Below, one piece after another: positions 26,048-34,316 of a stretch of 64,000 nucleotides of DNA (the stretch's first letter is position 1; each line of letters opens with the position of its first letter). This stretch comes from Roseomonas sp. AR75. Lineage in GTDB: Bacteria; Pseudomonadota; Alphaproteobacteria; Acetobacterales; Acetobacteraceae. The stretch lies in NCBI RefSeq assembly GCF_005222815.1, contig NZ_STGB01000001.1, forward strand, positions 1,302,001 through 1,366,000. Direction: 5' to 3'. The position numbers and the translations under genes are program-made. The notes below the pieces were generated by a model. It worked only from the letters and a program-made list of their open reading frames with translations. It was not told the DNA's origin and made no database searches.

Positions 26048-26908
26048 TCAGACCGACAGTTCGGCGCCGGCCTCCATGGCCACCGCGCCCATCCCGTCCT
26101 GCGCCCAGAGCGCGACGCCGCTGCCCTCGCGCACGCCGTTCAGGGTGAATGGCTCGCCGACGAAGAGCGGGTGCAAGGCGCGGAAGTGGAAGCGCGTCAT
26201 CTGCGCCATGGGCAGGTTCTCGCGCACCAGCTCCGCCAGCATCGTGGCGACGAGCTGCCCATGCACCACCAGCCCGCGATAGGAGTCGCGACCGGTCGCG
26301 TAGGGCTCGTCGTAGTGGATGCGATGCGCGTTGAAGATCAGCGCGGAATAGCGGAACAGCAGCGCGATGTCGGCGACGACGCGGCGCGACCAGTCCGCGC
26401 GCCGCACCGGCACGGGCGATGGCGCTTCCGCCATGCCGTCGCGCGGAGCCTCGCGGTAGACGATGTCCTGCTCCTCCACCAGCGCCGTGCCCTGCGGGCC
26501 GATGAATTCATTGTCGATGCGCAGGAAGGCGAGCCGCCCGGTGCGCCCTGTCTTCAGCACGAGGTCGCGGATGGTGGAGACGCGGCGCGCGGGCTCGCCG
26601 ATGCGCAGCGGCCGATGGAAGGCGATGCGCGCACCGGCGAACATGCGGCGCGGCAACGGCAACGGCGGCACGAAGCCGCCGCGCTTGCCGTGCCCGTCTT
26701 CCGCAAGCTCCGACCAGCGATGCAGGTTCAGGAAATGGATCCAGTGCCAGAGCGGCGGCAGCGCCGCGCCGATGCCCGGCGGGCCGGCCTTGTCGAGCGT
26801 CGCGGTCAGCGCCGCCGCCGGGAAGGCCGGCAGCGCATCCTCGACGACTTCCTGCCGGCCGATCCAGGCGCGCAGCGCGTCCAGGTCGGGCTCCGCCGCG
26901 GCCTGCAT
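26048..26908 (-). CDS. MaoC/FAS1-like hydratase (mesaconyl-C4-CoA hydratase type)
   Basis: Hot-dog-fold acyl-CoA hydratase/dehydratase of 286 residues. The C-terminal signature RIHYDEPYA with GLVVHGQLVATML is that of the HTD2/mesaconyl-C4-CoA and itaconyl-CoA hydratase group; the N-terminal half (FAGARIAFHRPLRIGEP) is the matching FAS1-like dehydratase domain. It lies upstream of a CitE-like lyase, which is the enzyme that normally acts after such a hydratase. I infer hydration of a C5 unsaturated dicarboxylyl-CoA, but a 3-methylfumaryl-CoA or beta-hydroxyacyl-CoA role is possible. Confidence 0.88.
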   Translation of the reverse strand: MQAAAEPDLDALRAWIGRQEVVEDALPAFPAAALTATLDKAGPPGIGAALPPLWHWIHFLNLHRWSELAEDGHGKRGGFVPPLPLPRRMFAGARIAFHRPLRIGEPARRVSTIRDLVLKTGRTGRLAFLRIDNEFIGPQGTALVEEQDIVYREAPRDGMAEAPSPVPVRRADWSRRVVADIALLFRYSALIFNAHRIHYDEPYATGRDSYRGLVVHGQLVATMLAELVRENLPMAQMTRFHFRALHPLFVGEPFTLNGVREGSGVALWAQDGMGAVAMEAGAELSV

Positions 26909-26939
26909 CCTCGCCTCGTTCCCTAGGCCCCTGCCCTGC

Positions 26940-27347
26940 TCACTCCTCCAGCCCGTTGATGGCGACGCCCTGCGCCTTCAGCTCCGCGATGATGTCGGCA
27001 AGATTGTGGTACGCGGTGTTGGTCACGGGGAAGCCGCAATAGATGGACTGCTGGAGGAACAGCTCCGTGACGTCCTGCATCGAGAAACCGTCGGCCAGCG
27101 CCGCGCGCAGATGCATGCGGAACTCCTCCCACCGCCCCAGCGCCATCATCGTGCCGAGCACGAGAATGCGGCGCATGCGGTGGTCGAAATGCGGCCGCGT
27201 CCAGATCTCGCCCCAGCCGAAGCGGGTGATGAAGTCCTGGAACTCCCGGTTGTACGGCTTGGTGTTGGCCACCGCGCGGTCGACATGAGCGTTGCCCAGC
27301 ACCTTGCGGCGCACGGCCATGCCGTCCTCGTAGAGCTTGTCCGTCAC
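26940..27347 (-). CDS. Carboxymuconolactone decarboxylase family protein (PcaC-like)
   Basis: Small helical protein of 135 residues of the AhpD/CMD fold. It has the long RPHFDHRMRRILVLG helix and the VTELFLQQSIYCGFPVTN stretch typical of 4-carboxymuconolactone decarboxylase. The redox CxxC pair of AhpD is absent, so a decarboxylase or lactone-related role fits better than peroxide defence. It starts at a GTG with GGAGGAAA upstream, 19 bases after the BKACE gene. Confidence 0.88.
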   Translation of the reverse strand: MTDKLYEDGMAVRRKVLGNAHVDRAVANTKPYNREFQDFITRFGWGEIWTRPHFDHRMRRILVLGTMMALGRWEEFRMHLRAALADGFSMQDVTELFLQQSIYCGFPVTNTAYHNLADIIAELKAQGVAINGLEE

Positions 27348-27366
27348 GCCCGTTTCCTCCCGATGC

Positions 27367-28188
27367 TCAGGCCGGCAGTTGCAGGATCTGCCGCGCTTCC
27401 GCCGTGCTGGCGGGATGTCGGCCGTAGTCGTCGCAGAGTCCGGCGACCCGCGCCACAAGCTCGGCGTTGCTGCGCGCCAGGCGGTCGCGGTCGAAGCGGA
27501 TGTTGTCCTCGAGCCCGGTGCGGACATGGCCGCCCATCTCCAGGCACCAGCGATTCACGTCGAGCTGGTGGCGGCCGAGGCCGATCGCGCCCCAGCTCGC
27601 ATCCGGGGCAAGCTGTGTCAGCTCCGCCACCAGGAAATCCAGCAGCCCGCGCCGCACCGGCAGCGCCACGCCCATGACGAACTGCACGTGCAGCGGCCGT
27701 GCGATCAGCCCGCGCTCCATCAGCCGCACCGCGGCGTAGAGCATGGAGACGTCGAACACCTCGATCTCCGGCTTGATCGCGAAGGCCTGCATCGTGCCGG
27801 CGAGTTCCTCGATGAACTCCGGCGGGTTCTCGAAGATGAAATCGCCGAAATTGCAGGAGCCGGTGGTGAAGGAAGCCATGTCCGGCCTGTGATCCAGCGC
27901 GAGGCTCCGCTCGGCGCGCGTGCGCCCGCGGCCGCCGGTGGAGAACTGGATGATCATGCCGGGGCAATGCCGGCGCACGCCGTCCTGCACGGCAGCAAAC
28001 AGGTCCGGGTTCGAGCTCGGCGACTCGTCGGCGTTGCGGACGTGGATATGCACCAGCGACGCGCCGGCCTCGAAGGCTTCGTGCGTGGACTCGATCTGCT
28101 CGGCGGGCACCACGGGCACCGCCGGCGTGTCCTTCTTGCGCGGCACGGAACCGGTGATGGCAACGGTGATGATGGCCGGACGCGACAT
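27367..28188 (-). CDS. BKACE family beta-keto acid cleavage enzyme
   Basis: Zinc-dependent TIM-barrel enzyme of 273 residues. BKACE proteins convert a beta-keto acid plus acetyl-CoA to acetoacetate plus a new acyl-CoA. The zinc motif H47-I-H49 (VHIHVR) and the late TGLEDNIRF Glu are visible. It is the first gene of the minus-strand catabolic operon, with GGGAAGG before the ATG, and has a strong palindrome 34-50 bases upstream of the start. Its acyl-CoA product could feed the hydratase and CitE-like lyase downstream. Confidence 0.92.
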   Translation of the reverse strand: MSRPAIITVAITGSVPRKKDTPAVPVVPAEQIESTHEAFEAGASLVHIHVRNADESPSSNPDLFAAVQDGVRRHCPGMIIQFSTGGRGRTRAERSLALDHRPDMASFTTGSCNFGDFIFENPPEFIEELAGTMQAFAIKPEIEVFDVSMLYAAVRLMERGLIARPLHVQFVMGVALPVRRGLLDFLVAELTQLAPDASWGAIGLGRHQLDVNRWCLEMGGHVRTGLEDNIRFDRDRLARSNAELVARVAGLCDDYGRHPASTAEARQILQLPA

Positions 28189-28221
28189 GGACCTTCCCGA
28201 TCGGCCGCGCTTGCCGATAAC

Positions 28222-28257
28222 TTTTCGCTGTGCGAAAATTCTTGCGCGCAGCGAAAA
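28222..28257. promoter_or_regulatory. Putative IclR-family operator of the BKACE operon
   Basis: Perfect inverted repeat TTTTCGC-TGT-GCGAAAA at 28222-28238, plus one more GCGAAAA half-site at 28251-28257. It lies between the BKACE operon start and the end of the IclR gene. AT-rich palindromes of this size are normal IclR-family targets, and the surrounding DNA is much more AT-rich than the genes. Confidence 0.65.
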
Positions 28258-28308
28258 CGCTAGGGCTGGAACTGCCCGGCTGTCAACGCGAGGTCCGCGC
28301 GCGCCCCG

Positions 28309-29166
28309 TCACTTCAGCGAATGCAGCAGCGCCGGCACGCGCGAGATCGCCTGCCCGATCTCGGCCGCCTTGCGCTCCAGCACGTCGCGCCGCGCGGCCA
28401 CGATCTCCTCGACGGTGAGGCGCGGTGAGAAGGCCGAGCAGTTCACCGCCGCCAGCACGCGCCCATCCGTGCCGCGCACCGGCACCGCCACCGCGCCGAG
28501 CCCCTCCTCCAGCTCGTCCTTCACCGCGACGACGCCGTCGCGCCGCACCGCTTCGATGATGTCGCGCAGCGCTGCCTTGTCCGTGACGGTCTGCGGAGTC
28601 AGCCGGACCGGATCGAGCCGCGCGAGATAGGTCTCGAGGGCCTGCTCCGGCAGCGCGGCGAGCAGCACGCGCCCCATCGAGACTGCATAGGCGGGGAACC
28701 GCGCGCCGACCCCGGCTGTCAGGCGCACCAGGCGCTTGGCCGAGAAGTTCGCGACATAGAGCACGTCGTCGCCATCCAGGATGGCTACCGAGCTGCTGTC
28801 CCCCGCTTCCGCCACGACCTCGCGCAGCAGCGGCAGGATCACCTCCTCCACCCGGCCCGCATCGAGCCAGCTCGATCCCAGGGAGAGGATCTTCGGACGC
28901 AGGAAGAACCGCTTGCCGCTCTGCCCGACATAGCCGAGCCGCTCCAGCGTCCAGAGGCAGCGACGTGCCGTGGCCGGGCTGAGACCCGCGCGCAGCGCCA
29001 CCTCGCTCAGCGTCAGCTCGGCATGGTCGCGGCCGAAGACCTGGATGACGGAAAGGCCGCGGGCCAGCGCCGCGACGAAGTCACGATCCGCCTTCGCGCT
29101 CATCGGCTGGTCTGCGCGGACTTCGCTCGTCGACCGGCTGGGGAAGGCGGATTGGCGACTGCTCAT
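28309..29166 (-). CDS. IclR family transcriptional regulator (PcaR/PobR-like)
   Basis: Regulator of 285 residues. After a 27-residue lead, RDFVAALARGLSVIQVF opens the winged helix-turn-helix, with AGLSPATARRCLWTLERLGYV as recognition region; the rest is the IclR effector domain. The N-terminal pattern is that of the PcaR/PobR/CatR branch, which respond to aromatic-pathway acids such as beta-ketoadipate. That fits the PcaC-like and beta-keto-acid enzymes next door. A second ATG at 29103 would give 264 residues. It probably controls the operon through the palindrome at 28222. Confidence 0.9.
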   Translation of the reverse strand: MSSRQSAFPSRSTSEVRADQPMSAKADRDFVAALARGLSVIQVFGRDHAELTLSEVALRAGLSPATARRCLWTLERLGYVGQSGKRFFLRPKILSLGSSWLDAGRVEEVILPLLREVVAEAGDSSSVAILDGDDVLYVANFSAKRLVRLTAGVGARFPAYAVSMGRVLLAALPEQALETYLARLDPVRLTPQTVTDKAALRDIIEAVRRDGVVAVKDELEEGLGAVAVPVRGTDGRVLAAVNCSAFSPRLTVEEIVAARRDVLERKAAEIGQAISRVPALLHSLK

Positions 29167-29294
29167 GCCCGAGCATCCCGCCCGTTCCGGCCGCTGTCGA
29201 GCGGGTGCGACGCTTCGCGGGAGGCGGCGACACGAAGGCCGGCGCGGGCGGCGCTGTCAGCGTGCCGATCGGGGGCGCCAGGCGCGCGGCCGCG

Positions 29295-29534
29295 TCAATC
29301 GCAGGCGCAGCCGTCGGTCGGCGAGGTCTCGCCGCGGATCACGTGGTGGTCGATCCACTCCGCCACCAGGCGACGCGCCTCGGTCACGGAGGATTCCGGG
29401 TGATGGATCCGATACAGCGTGGTGCAGCTGGTGAAGGCGGACATGTCGCCGCGGCCGCTGTCGCGCAGTTCACGATACGCGGTCACGACCGCTCGTTCGC
29501 ACCGCCGGGCGATGTGGCTGAAGTCCTGGCCCAT
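29295..29534 (-). CDS. Small conserved hypothetical protein with Fur-like box
   Basis: Protein of 79 residues with a GGGGAGG ribosome site before the ATG. It has no signal peptide or membrane segment. The sequence contains Cys and His at several positions (ARRCERAV, TSCTTLYRIHHPE, WIDHHV) and ends GCACD, which could bind metal or iron-sulfur. A perfect palindrome resembling a Fur/Irr site lies 50 bases upstream. I do not recognise the family. Inference: an iron-responsive small cytoplasmic protein. Confidence 0.65.
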   Translation of the reverse strand: MGQDFSHIARRCERAVVTAYRELRDSGRGDMSAFTSCTTLYRIHHPESSVTEARRLVAEWIDHHVIRGETSPTDGCACD

Positions 29535-29583
29535 CGGACCTCCCCGAAACACGTCCTCGACCCCGTCGGCGGATCGCCAACCG

Positions 29584-29606
29584 CAATTGAGAACCGTTCT
29601 CAATTG
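29584..29606. promoter_or_regulatory. Fur/Irr-like palindrome
   Basis: A 23-base perfect inverted repeat, CAATTGAGAA-CCG-TTCTCAATTG. Its TGAGAAC-C-GTTCTCA core has the 7-1-7 layout of Fur-family sites and the GAA-N3-TTC layout of Irr sites. It stands 50 bases upstream of the 79-residue gene, and no plus-strand gene begins nearby. Confidence 0.6.
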
Positions 29607-29699
29607 AATGCCTGTTTATACGACGCGCCAGCCCGGCGGTTCAAGTGCCGATTGGGGCGGCCGGGCCGGTTTCTGCCGGCCCAGGCGCGCCACCGCCGG

Positions 29700-30776
29700 T
29701 CACCCGCGCGCGACCGCCTCGGCCAGCGCCTTGCCGACATCCACCGTCCCGGCATTGCCGCCCATGTCGCGGGTGCGCGGGCCGCCTTCGGCCAGCAGAT
29801 CCTCGATCGCCTTCACGATCGCGTCCGCGGCCGCCTTCTCGCCGAGATGCTCCAGCATCATGGCGCCCGACCAGATCTGCCCGATCGGATTGCAGATCCA
29901 CTTGCCCGCGATATCCGGCGCCGAGCCATGCACCGGCTCGAACATCGAAGGATGCGCCTTCTCCGGGTTGATGTTGGCGCTGGGCGCGATGCCGATCGAG
30001 CCCGCCACCGCCGGGCCGAGGTCGGACAGGATGTCGCCGAACAGGTTCGATCCCACCACCACGTCGAACCAGTCCGGATGCTGCACGAAATGGGCGCAGA
30101 GGATGTCGATGTGGAACTGGTCGGTCGTCACCTGCGGATAGGACTTCGCCATCTCGGCGAAACGCTCGTCCCAATAGGGCATGGTGAAAGTGATGCCGTT
30201 CGACTTGGTGGCGGAGGTCAGCTTCCTCCGCGGCCGCGTCATCGCCAGTTCGAAGGCATATCGCAGCACGCGGTCCACGCCGACACGGGTGAAGACCGAA
30301 TCCTGCGTGACGAACTCGCGCTCCGTCCCCGCGAACATGCGCCCGCCGCTGCTGCTGTATTCGCCCTCGGTGTTCTCGCGCACCACGTAGAAGTCGATCT
30401 CCGCCGGCGTGCGGTTTGCCAGCGGCGTGCGCGCGCCCGGCATCAGCTTGCAGGGGCGCAGGTTCACATACTGGTCAAAGCCGCGCCGGATCGGGATCAG
30501 CAGGCCCCAGAGGGAGACGTGGTCGGGCACGCCGGGCCAGCCCACCGCGCCCAGGAAAATCGAGTCGCTCTCCCGCAGCCGGTCCAGCCCGTCATCCGGC
30601 ATCATCTTGCCGGTCTGGGCGTAGGTCTCGCAGGACCAGTCGTAATGGGCGAGGTCGAGCTCGAAGCCGAAGCGGCGTGCGGCGGCATCGAGCACGCGCA
30701 GGCCTTCCGGCACCGTCTCCTTGCCGATCCCGTCACCGGGAATGACCGCGATACGGTGTTTCCTCGCTCCGGCCAT
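29700..30776 (-). CDS. Tartrate dehydrogenase / isocitrate-isopropylmalate dehydrogenase family
   Basis: NAD-dependent, divalent-metal decarboxylating dehydrogenase of 358 residues. The motifs are VIPGDGIGKETVPEGL at the start, a central NLRPCKLMPG, and the metal/cofactor region GSNLFGDILSDLG with FEPVHGSAPDIAGK. The DYYVVRENTEGEYSS-type stretch (FYVVRENTEGEYSSSGG) matches tartrate dehydrogenase/D-malate decarboxylase better than LeuB. It stands alone between a sensor kinase and the small Fur-box gene. Expected substrates are tartrate or D-malate; exact choice is unproven. Confidence 0.9.
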   Translation of the reverse strand: MAGARKHRIAVIPGDGIGKETVPEGLRVLDAAARRFGFELDLAHYDWSCETYAQTGKMMPDDGLDRLRESDSIFLGAVGWPGVPDHVSLWGLLIPIRRGFDQYVNLRPCKLMPGARTPLANRTPAEIDFYVVRENTEGEYSSSGGRMFAGTEREFVTQDSVFTRVGVDRVLRYAFELAMTRPRRKLTSATKSNGITFTMPYWDERFAEMAKSYPQVTTDQFHIDILCAHFVQHPDWFDVVVGSNLFGDILSDLGPAVAGSIGIAPSANINPEKAHPSMFEPVHGSAPDIAGKWICNPIGQIWSGAMMLEHLGEKAAADAIVKAIEDLLAEGGPRTRDMGGNAGTVDVGKALAEAVARG

Positions 30777-30946
30777 GCCGGCGTCCTCCTTGCCTCGGCG
30801 CCCGGCCGGGCCGGGTCGGCGAAGGGCCGGCCGGCTGGATCGGGGCGCGGAAGCTGCCGGGCGATCGCGCCCGCGGCAAGGGGGCGCCGGCGCGCCGGGT
30901 CAGCCGACCGGCGCGGCGGAGCGCCGCATCACCCGCAGCCGCGCAA

Positions 30947-33619
30947 TCACGTTGCGGGCGCCGGCTGGCTTGCGCAGCACGGTGCAGCGGCACCGGTCGA
31001 CGTCGCGGCCTGCGGCAGCCAGAGCGTGACGGTGGTGCCCTGGCCGGGCGCACTCGCGATCGCGAAGCCGCCGCCGGACTGCCGCGCGAACGCCTTGGCC
31101 ATCGACAGGCCGAGCCCGGTGCCGACCCCGGCCGGCTTGGTGGTGAAGAATTGCTCGGTCGCGCGGGCCAGCGTCGCGGCGTCCATGCCCTCGCCCGTGT
31201 CGCCCACCGTTATCCGCAGATAGGCGCCGGGGCCCAGCGCCTTCGCTTCGCTGTCCGATCCCTCGTCGATCCGCTCGGCTGCGGCCGCCAGGGTCAGAAT
31301 GCCGCCACCCGGCATGGCGTCGCGCGCATTCGTGGCCAGGTTGATCAGCGCCGTCTGCAACTGCTGCGGCTCCGCAAGCAGCGGCGGCAACCCCGGCGCC
31401 GCCTCCACCCGGATCGTGATCCGGCTGCCGAGGGCCGCAGCCAGCACCTCCTTCAGCCCCTGCAGCAGTTCCGCGGCGTCGAGCGGCACGGCGCGGGGCT
31501 CGTTGCGCCGCGCGAAGGCCAGCAGCCGGCCGGTGATGGAGGCCCCGCGCTTCACCGCGTCCGTCAGCATCGCGCTGCGGCGGTGGATGGCGGCGACGTT
31601 CCCGGCATCGCGCTGGATCAGGCTGGCCGCGCCGGCAACCGCCTGCAGCACGTTGTTGAAATCATGCGCGATGCCGCCGGCCAGGCTGCCGAGCGCCTCC
31701 AGCTTCTGCGCCTGCCGCAACTCGGCTTCCAGCTGCCGCCGCTCCGTGATGTCCTGCAACATGCCGATCAGGCGCAGCGGCCGGCCGGTCGCGGGATCGC
31801 GTTCGGCGACGCTGCCGTGGCACCAGTCCCATCGCCAGCCGCCATCGGGACGGCGCAGCCTCGTCTCCTCCGCCCAGCCTTCGGCACCACCGGAGGCCAC
31901 GGCGTCCCAGGCGGCGGAGAAGGCAGCGCGGTCATCGGGGTGGATCGAGGCTTCCAGCGCAGCCCATTCGGGCCCGGCAAGGCTGACCCAGGTGTCGGCA
32001 GGAAACCCGCTGCCGAGCACCTCCGCCGCCCGCGCATCGAACCAGGCAAGGCCCCGCTCGAAGTCGATCTCGTAGATGCCGAGGCCGGCGCCCTCGGTCG
32101 CGGCGCGGAGCCGCAATTCGGCCTTGCGTCGCCCTGCCTCGGCCTCCGCCTCGGCGGTCAGGTCATGTGCCAGGCTCGACACCGAATGCAGTCGGCCATT
32201 CGCACCGAACTTCGCCGATCCCTGCACCTGCAGGCAGACGGCGCTGCCGTCCGGCCGCGGGTGGCGCACGCGCAGCGCGAAGTCCGGCCGCTCCGGGGTC
32301 AGGGCGACCAGCGCCGTCAGGACGCGCCGGCGGTCGCGCGGGTCGAGCCCGGCGAGCAGGGCGGCCGGCGAGTGCTCGCACGCGGCCACGGCCGGCAGAC
32401 CCAGGATCTCCGCCGCATTGGGGGAGCGGAACACGCGACCGGAACCGGCGTCGTATTCCAGGGCGATCACCCGCCCGGCGCGCAGTGCGCGGATCAGGCG
32501 CTGCCGGCTCTCGGCAAGATCGCCGGTGCGCGCCGCCACCCGCTGCTCGAGATCCTGGTTGGCGCCGGCAAGGCGGGCGTTGGCCTGCCGCACCGCAAAG
32601 GCCATGCCGAGCAGCAGCAGGCTGGCAGGCACGCCGATCAGCAGCTGACGAGCGACGGCCTGGAGCCACTGCTCGACGACAGCGCGCATCGGCCGCGCCG
32701 CCGTACCGTAGACCGGCCAGCCTTCGATGCGGTAGAGCGCGGCCAGATAGTGTCTCCCGCCCATCTCCGCCCGGACGGCGATGCGCATGGCAGCCGGTGG
32801 CTCCGCCCCGATCGCCGCGGACACCGCATCGGCAACGCGCGCGGGCGGCACGAAGCCGCTGTTGCGCGCCAGCACCTCGCCATCGCTGCGTACCAGCCCC
32901 ACGGTGTCGTCGTTGTCGGCAACCAGGGCCGCCAGCTGAGGCATCAGGCTGTCCAGCAGGATCGGGAGATACACCACGGCCGCGAAGCCGTCCCGCGTCG
33001 GCTCGCCCACTGGATCGTCCAGGCGAAGGCTCACCGCGAAGTGGAACGCCGCGCCAGGCTCGTCCGCATGGACGCCGCTGACATGGAAGCGGGGACTGCC
33101 GCCCACGGCCTGCGCCTGGAGGATGCGATGATGCGGGGTAGCCGCGCCGTTCCTGCCCATGGACGGGCCGCGCACCGTGAGCAGCACGACGCCGTCACGG
33201 TTCAGCACATAGGCCCCTTCGGCCCATGCCAGTTCTTCGAGGATCGCCTGCAGACGCGCCTGCAGGTCAGCCTGCCGCGCACGGATCTCCGTCTCGGCGA
33301 GGCCGCGCAGGGCGTCGGCGACGCGCGCCGCGGCCATGGCGCGCAGGCTGAGCACCCGCTCACCGTATTGCGCGACGGCGAGCGCCGAGCGCTCCACCTC
33401 CACTTCGGCGCGTTGCCGGATATCCCGCCAGCTCTGCCAGGCGCTGACCGCCATCAGCAGGATGGGCAGCACGCAGCAGAAGATCAGGAACAGGGTCGCC
33501 CAGCGGCTGGCCGGACCCTGCGTACTGGACCCTGGCGCGCGTCCTGCACGCAGGGCGCCGCTACGGCCAGCCGAGGAGCCGACCCGGTGCGCATCCGTTG
33601 CGGCCTCCCGCTTTTGCAA
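30947..33619 (-). CDS. Membrane sensor histidine kinase with PAS domains
   Basis: About 890 residues. A membrane segment near residues 41-65 and a second near 325-345 enclose a periplasmic cache-like sensor region. Two PAS-like regions follow (the second ends ERDPATGRPLRLIGMLQDITERR). The HisKA box GGIAHDFNNVLQAV is near residue 650; the ATPase domain shows NLATNARDAMPGGG, GDTGEGMD and GTGLGLSMAKAF. There is no receiver domain and no response regulator gene next to it, so its partner is elsewhere. The start is uncertain: a TTG at 33619 has GGGGAGG upstream, while another TTG at 33649 is possible. Confidence 0.85.
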   Translation of the reverse strand: MQKREAATDAHRVGSSAGRSGALRAGRAPGSSTQGPASRWATLFLIFCCVLPILLMAVSAWQSWRDIRQRAEVEVERSALAVAQYGERVLSLRAMAAARVADALRGLAETEIRARQADLQARLQAILEELAWAEGAYVLNRDGVVLLTVRGPSMGRNGAATPHHRILQAQAVGGSPRFHVSGVHADEPGAAFHFAVSLRLDDPVGEPTRDGFAAVVYLPILLDSLMPQLAALVADNDDTVGLVRSDGEVLARNSGFVPPARVADAVSAAIGAEPPAAMRIAVRAEMGGRHYLAALYRIEGWPVYGTAARPMRAVVEQWLQAVARQLLIGVPASLLLLGMAFAVRQANARLAGANQDLEQRVAARTGDLAESRQRLIRALRAGRVIALEYDAGSGRVFRSPNAAEILGLPAVAACEHSPAALLAGLDPRDRRRVLTALVALTPERPDFALRVRHPRPDGSAVCLQVQGSAKFGANGRLHSVSSLAHDLTAEAEAEAGRRKAELRLRAATEGAGLGIYEIDFERGLAWFDARAAEVLGSGFPADTWVSLAGPEWAALEASIHPDDRAAFSAAWDAVASGGAEGWAEETRLRRPDGGWRWDWCHGSVAERDPATGRPLRLIGMLQDITERRQLEAELRQAQKLEALGSLAGGIAHDFNNVLQAVAGAASLIQRDAGNVAAIHRRSAMLTDAVKRGASITGRLLAFARRNEPRAVPLDAAELLQGLKEVLAAALGSRITIRVEAAPGLPPLLAEPQQLQTALINLATNARDAMPGGGILTLAAAAERIDEGSDSEAKALGPGAYLRITVGDTGEGMDAATLARATEQFFTTKPAGVGTGLGLSMAKAFARQSGGGFAIASAPGQGTTVTLWLPQAATSTGAAAPCCASQPAPAT

Positions 33620-33809
33620 TGAGCCTCCCCAGAGACGACAAGACCGCAACCCTCAACTCTGCAAGATTTATGCATTAGGAGTTGAGCAAATTGAAAAATG
33701 CCGCCGCGCGCCCGTCCTGCCAAGCACAATCTTCAAGGATTCGTGATAAGTATGCGGCGATCTCCAACTGGAAGTTCTGCACTTCATCGCGCCACAACCG
33801 GGCGATGTA

Positions 33810-34316
33810 TCAGTTGCGCCGGCGCCACTCCTCCGGAGTCTCGAACCGGCCACCCCACACGCCGCGTCGATGCCACCGGGCGACCGCCTCCTGCGGCAGG
33901 TAGCGCCAGGAATACCGAGTATAGGCGACGGCAAGCCCCTCGCTCACCAACCAGGCCGCGATGTCCTCCGTGCCGGCCCGGCAGAGGGCGAGGATGCGGC
34001 CAAAGCGGTCACGGCCGCGCGGCTCGCAGCGCAGCTCGCGCCCGCCGATGAACTGCCGCAGCGCCTCCGCCGCGTCGCGCCCGCAGGGCCAGGTGACGCC
34101 GCCACGCTCGCAGTCCTGCCGCAGTTCCGGCGCGTCGGCGGCATCGAGCCGGATGCGCTGCCCTGCGATCTCCAGCGTGTCGGCGTCCACGACGCGGACA
34201 CGGCCGACGAGGTCCGCGCGCCGGGAGCCCGGCGGGCCATCGAGCCCGACCAGCGCCGCGGCGCCGGCGAGCAGCGCCAGGACGAGCACCAGGACCAGCC
34301 GACGCCGGCGCCTCAC
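33810..34316 (-). CDS. Thermonuclease (SNase-like) family protein
   Basis: Membrane-anchored or exported nuclease-like protein of 168 residues. An Arg-rich start is followed by a hydrophobic helix (LVLVLVLALLAG), then the SNase fold with VVDADTLEIAGQRIRL, DAPELRQDCE and RDRFGRILA. A GTG start overlaps the msrQ-like stop by four bases (GTGA). The typical bacterial SNase-like protein has the same VxDGDTL and GR patterns. It is the third gene of a coupled ELM1-MsrQ-nuclease unit. Target and cleavage activity are not established for such anchored members. Confidence 0.85.
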   Translation of the reverse strand: MRRRRRLVLVLVLALLAGAAALVGLDGPPGSRRADLVGRVRVVDADTLEIAGQRIRLDAADAPELRQDCERGGVTWPCGRDAAEALRQFIGGRELRCEPRGRDRFGRILALCRAGTEDIAAWLVSEGLAVAYTRYSWRYLPQEAVARWHRRGVWGGRFETPEEWRRRN

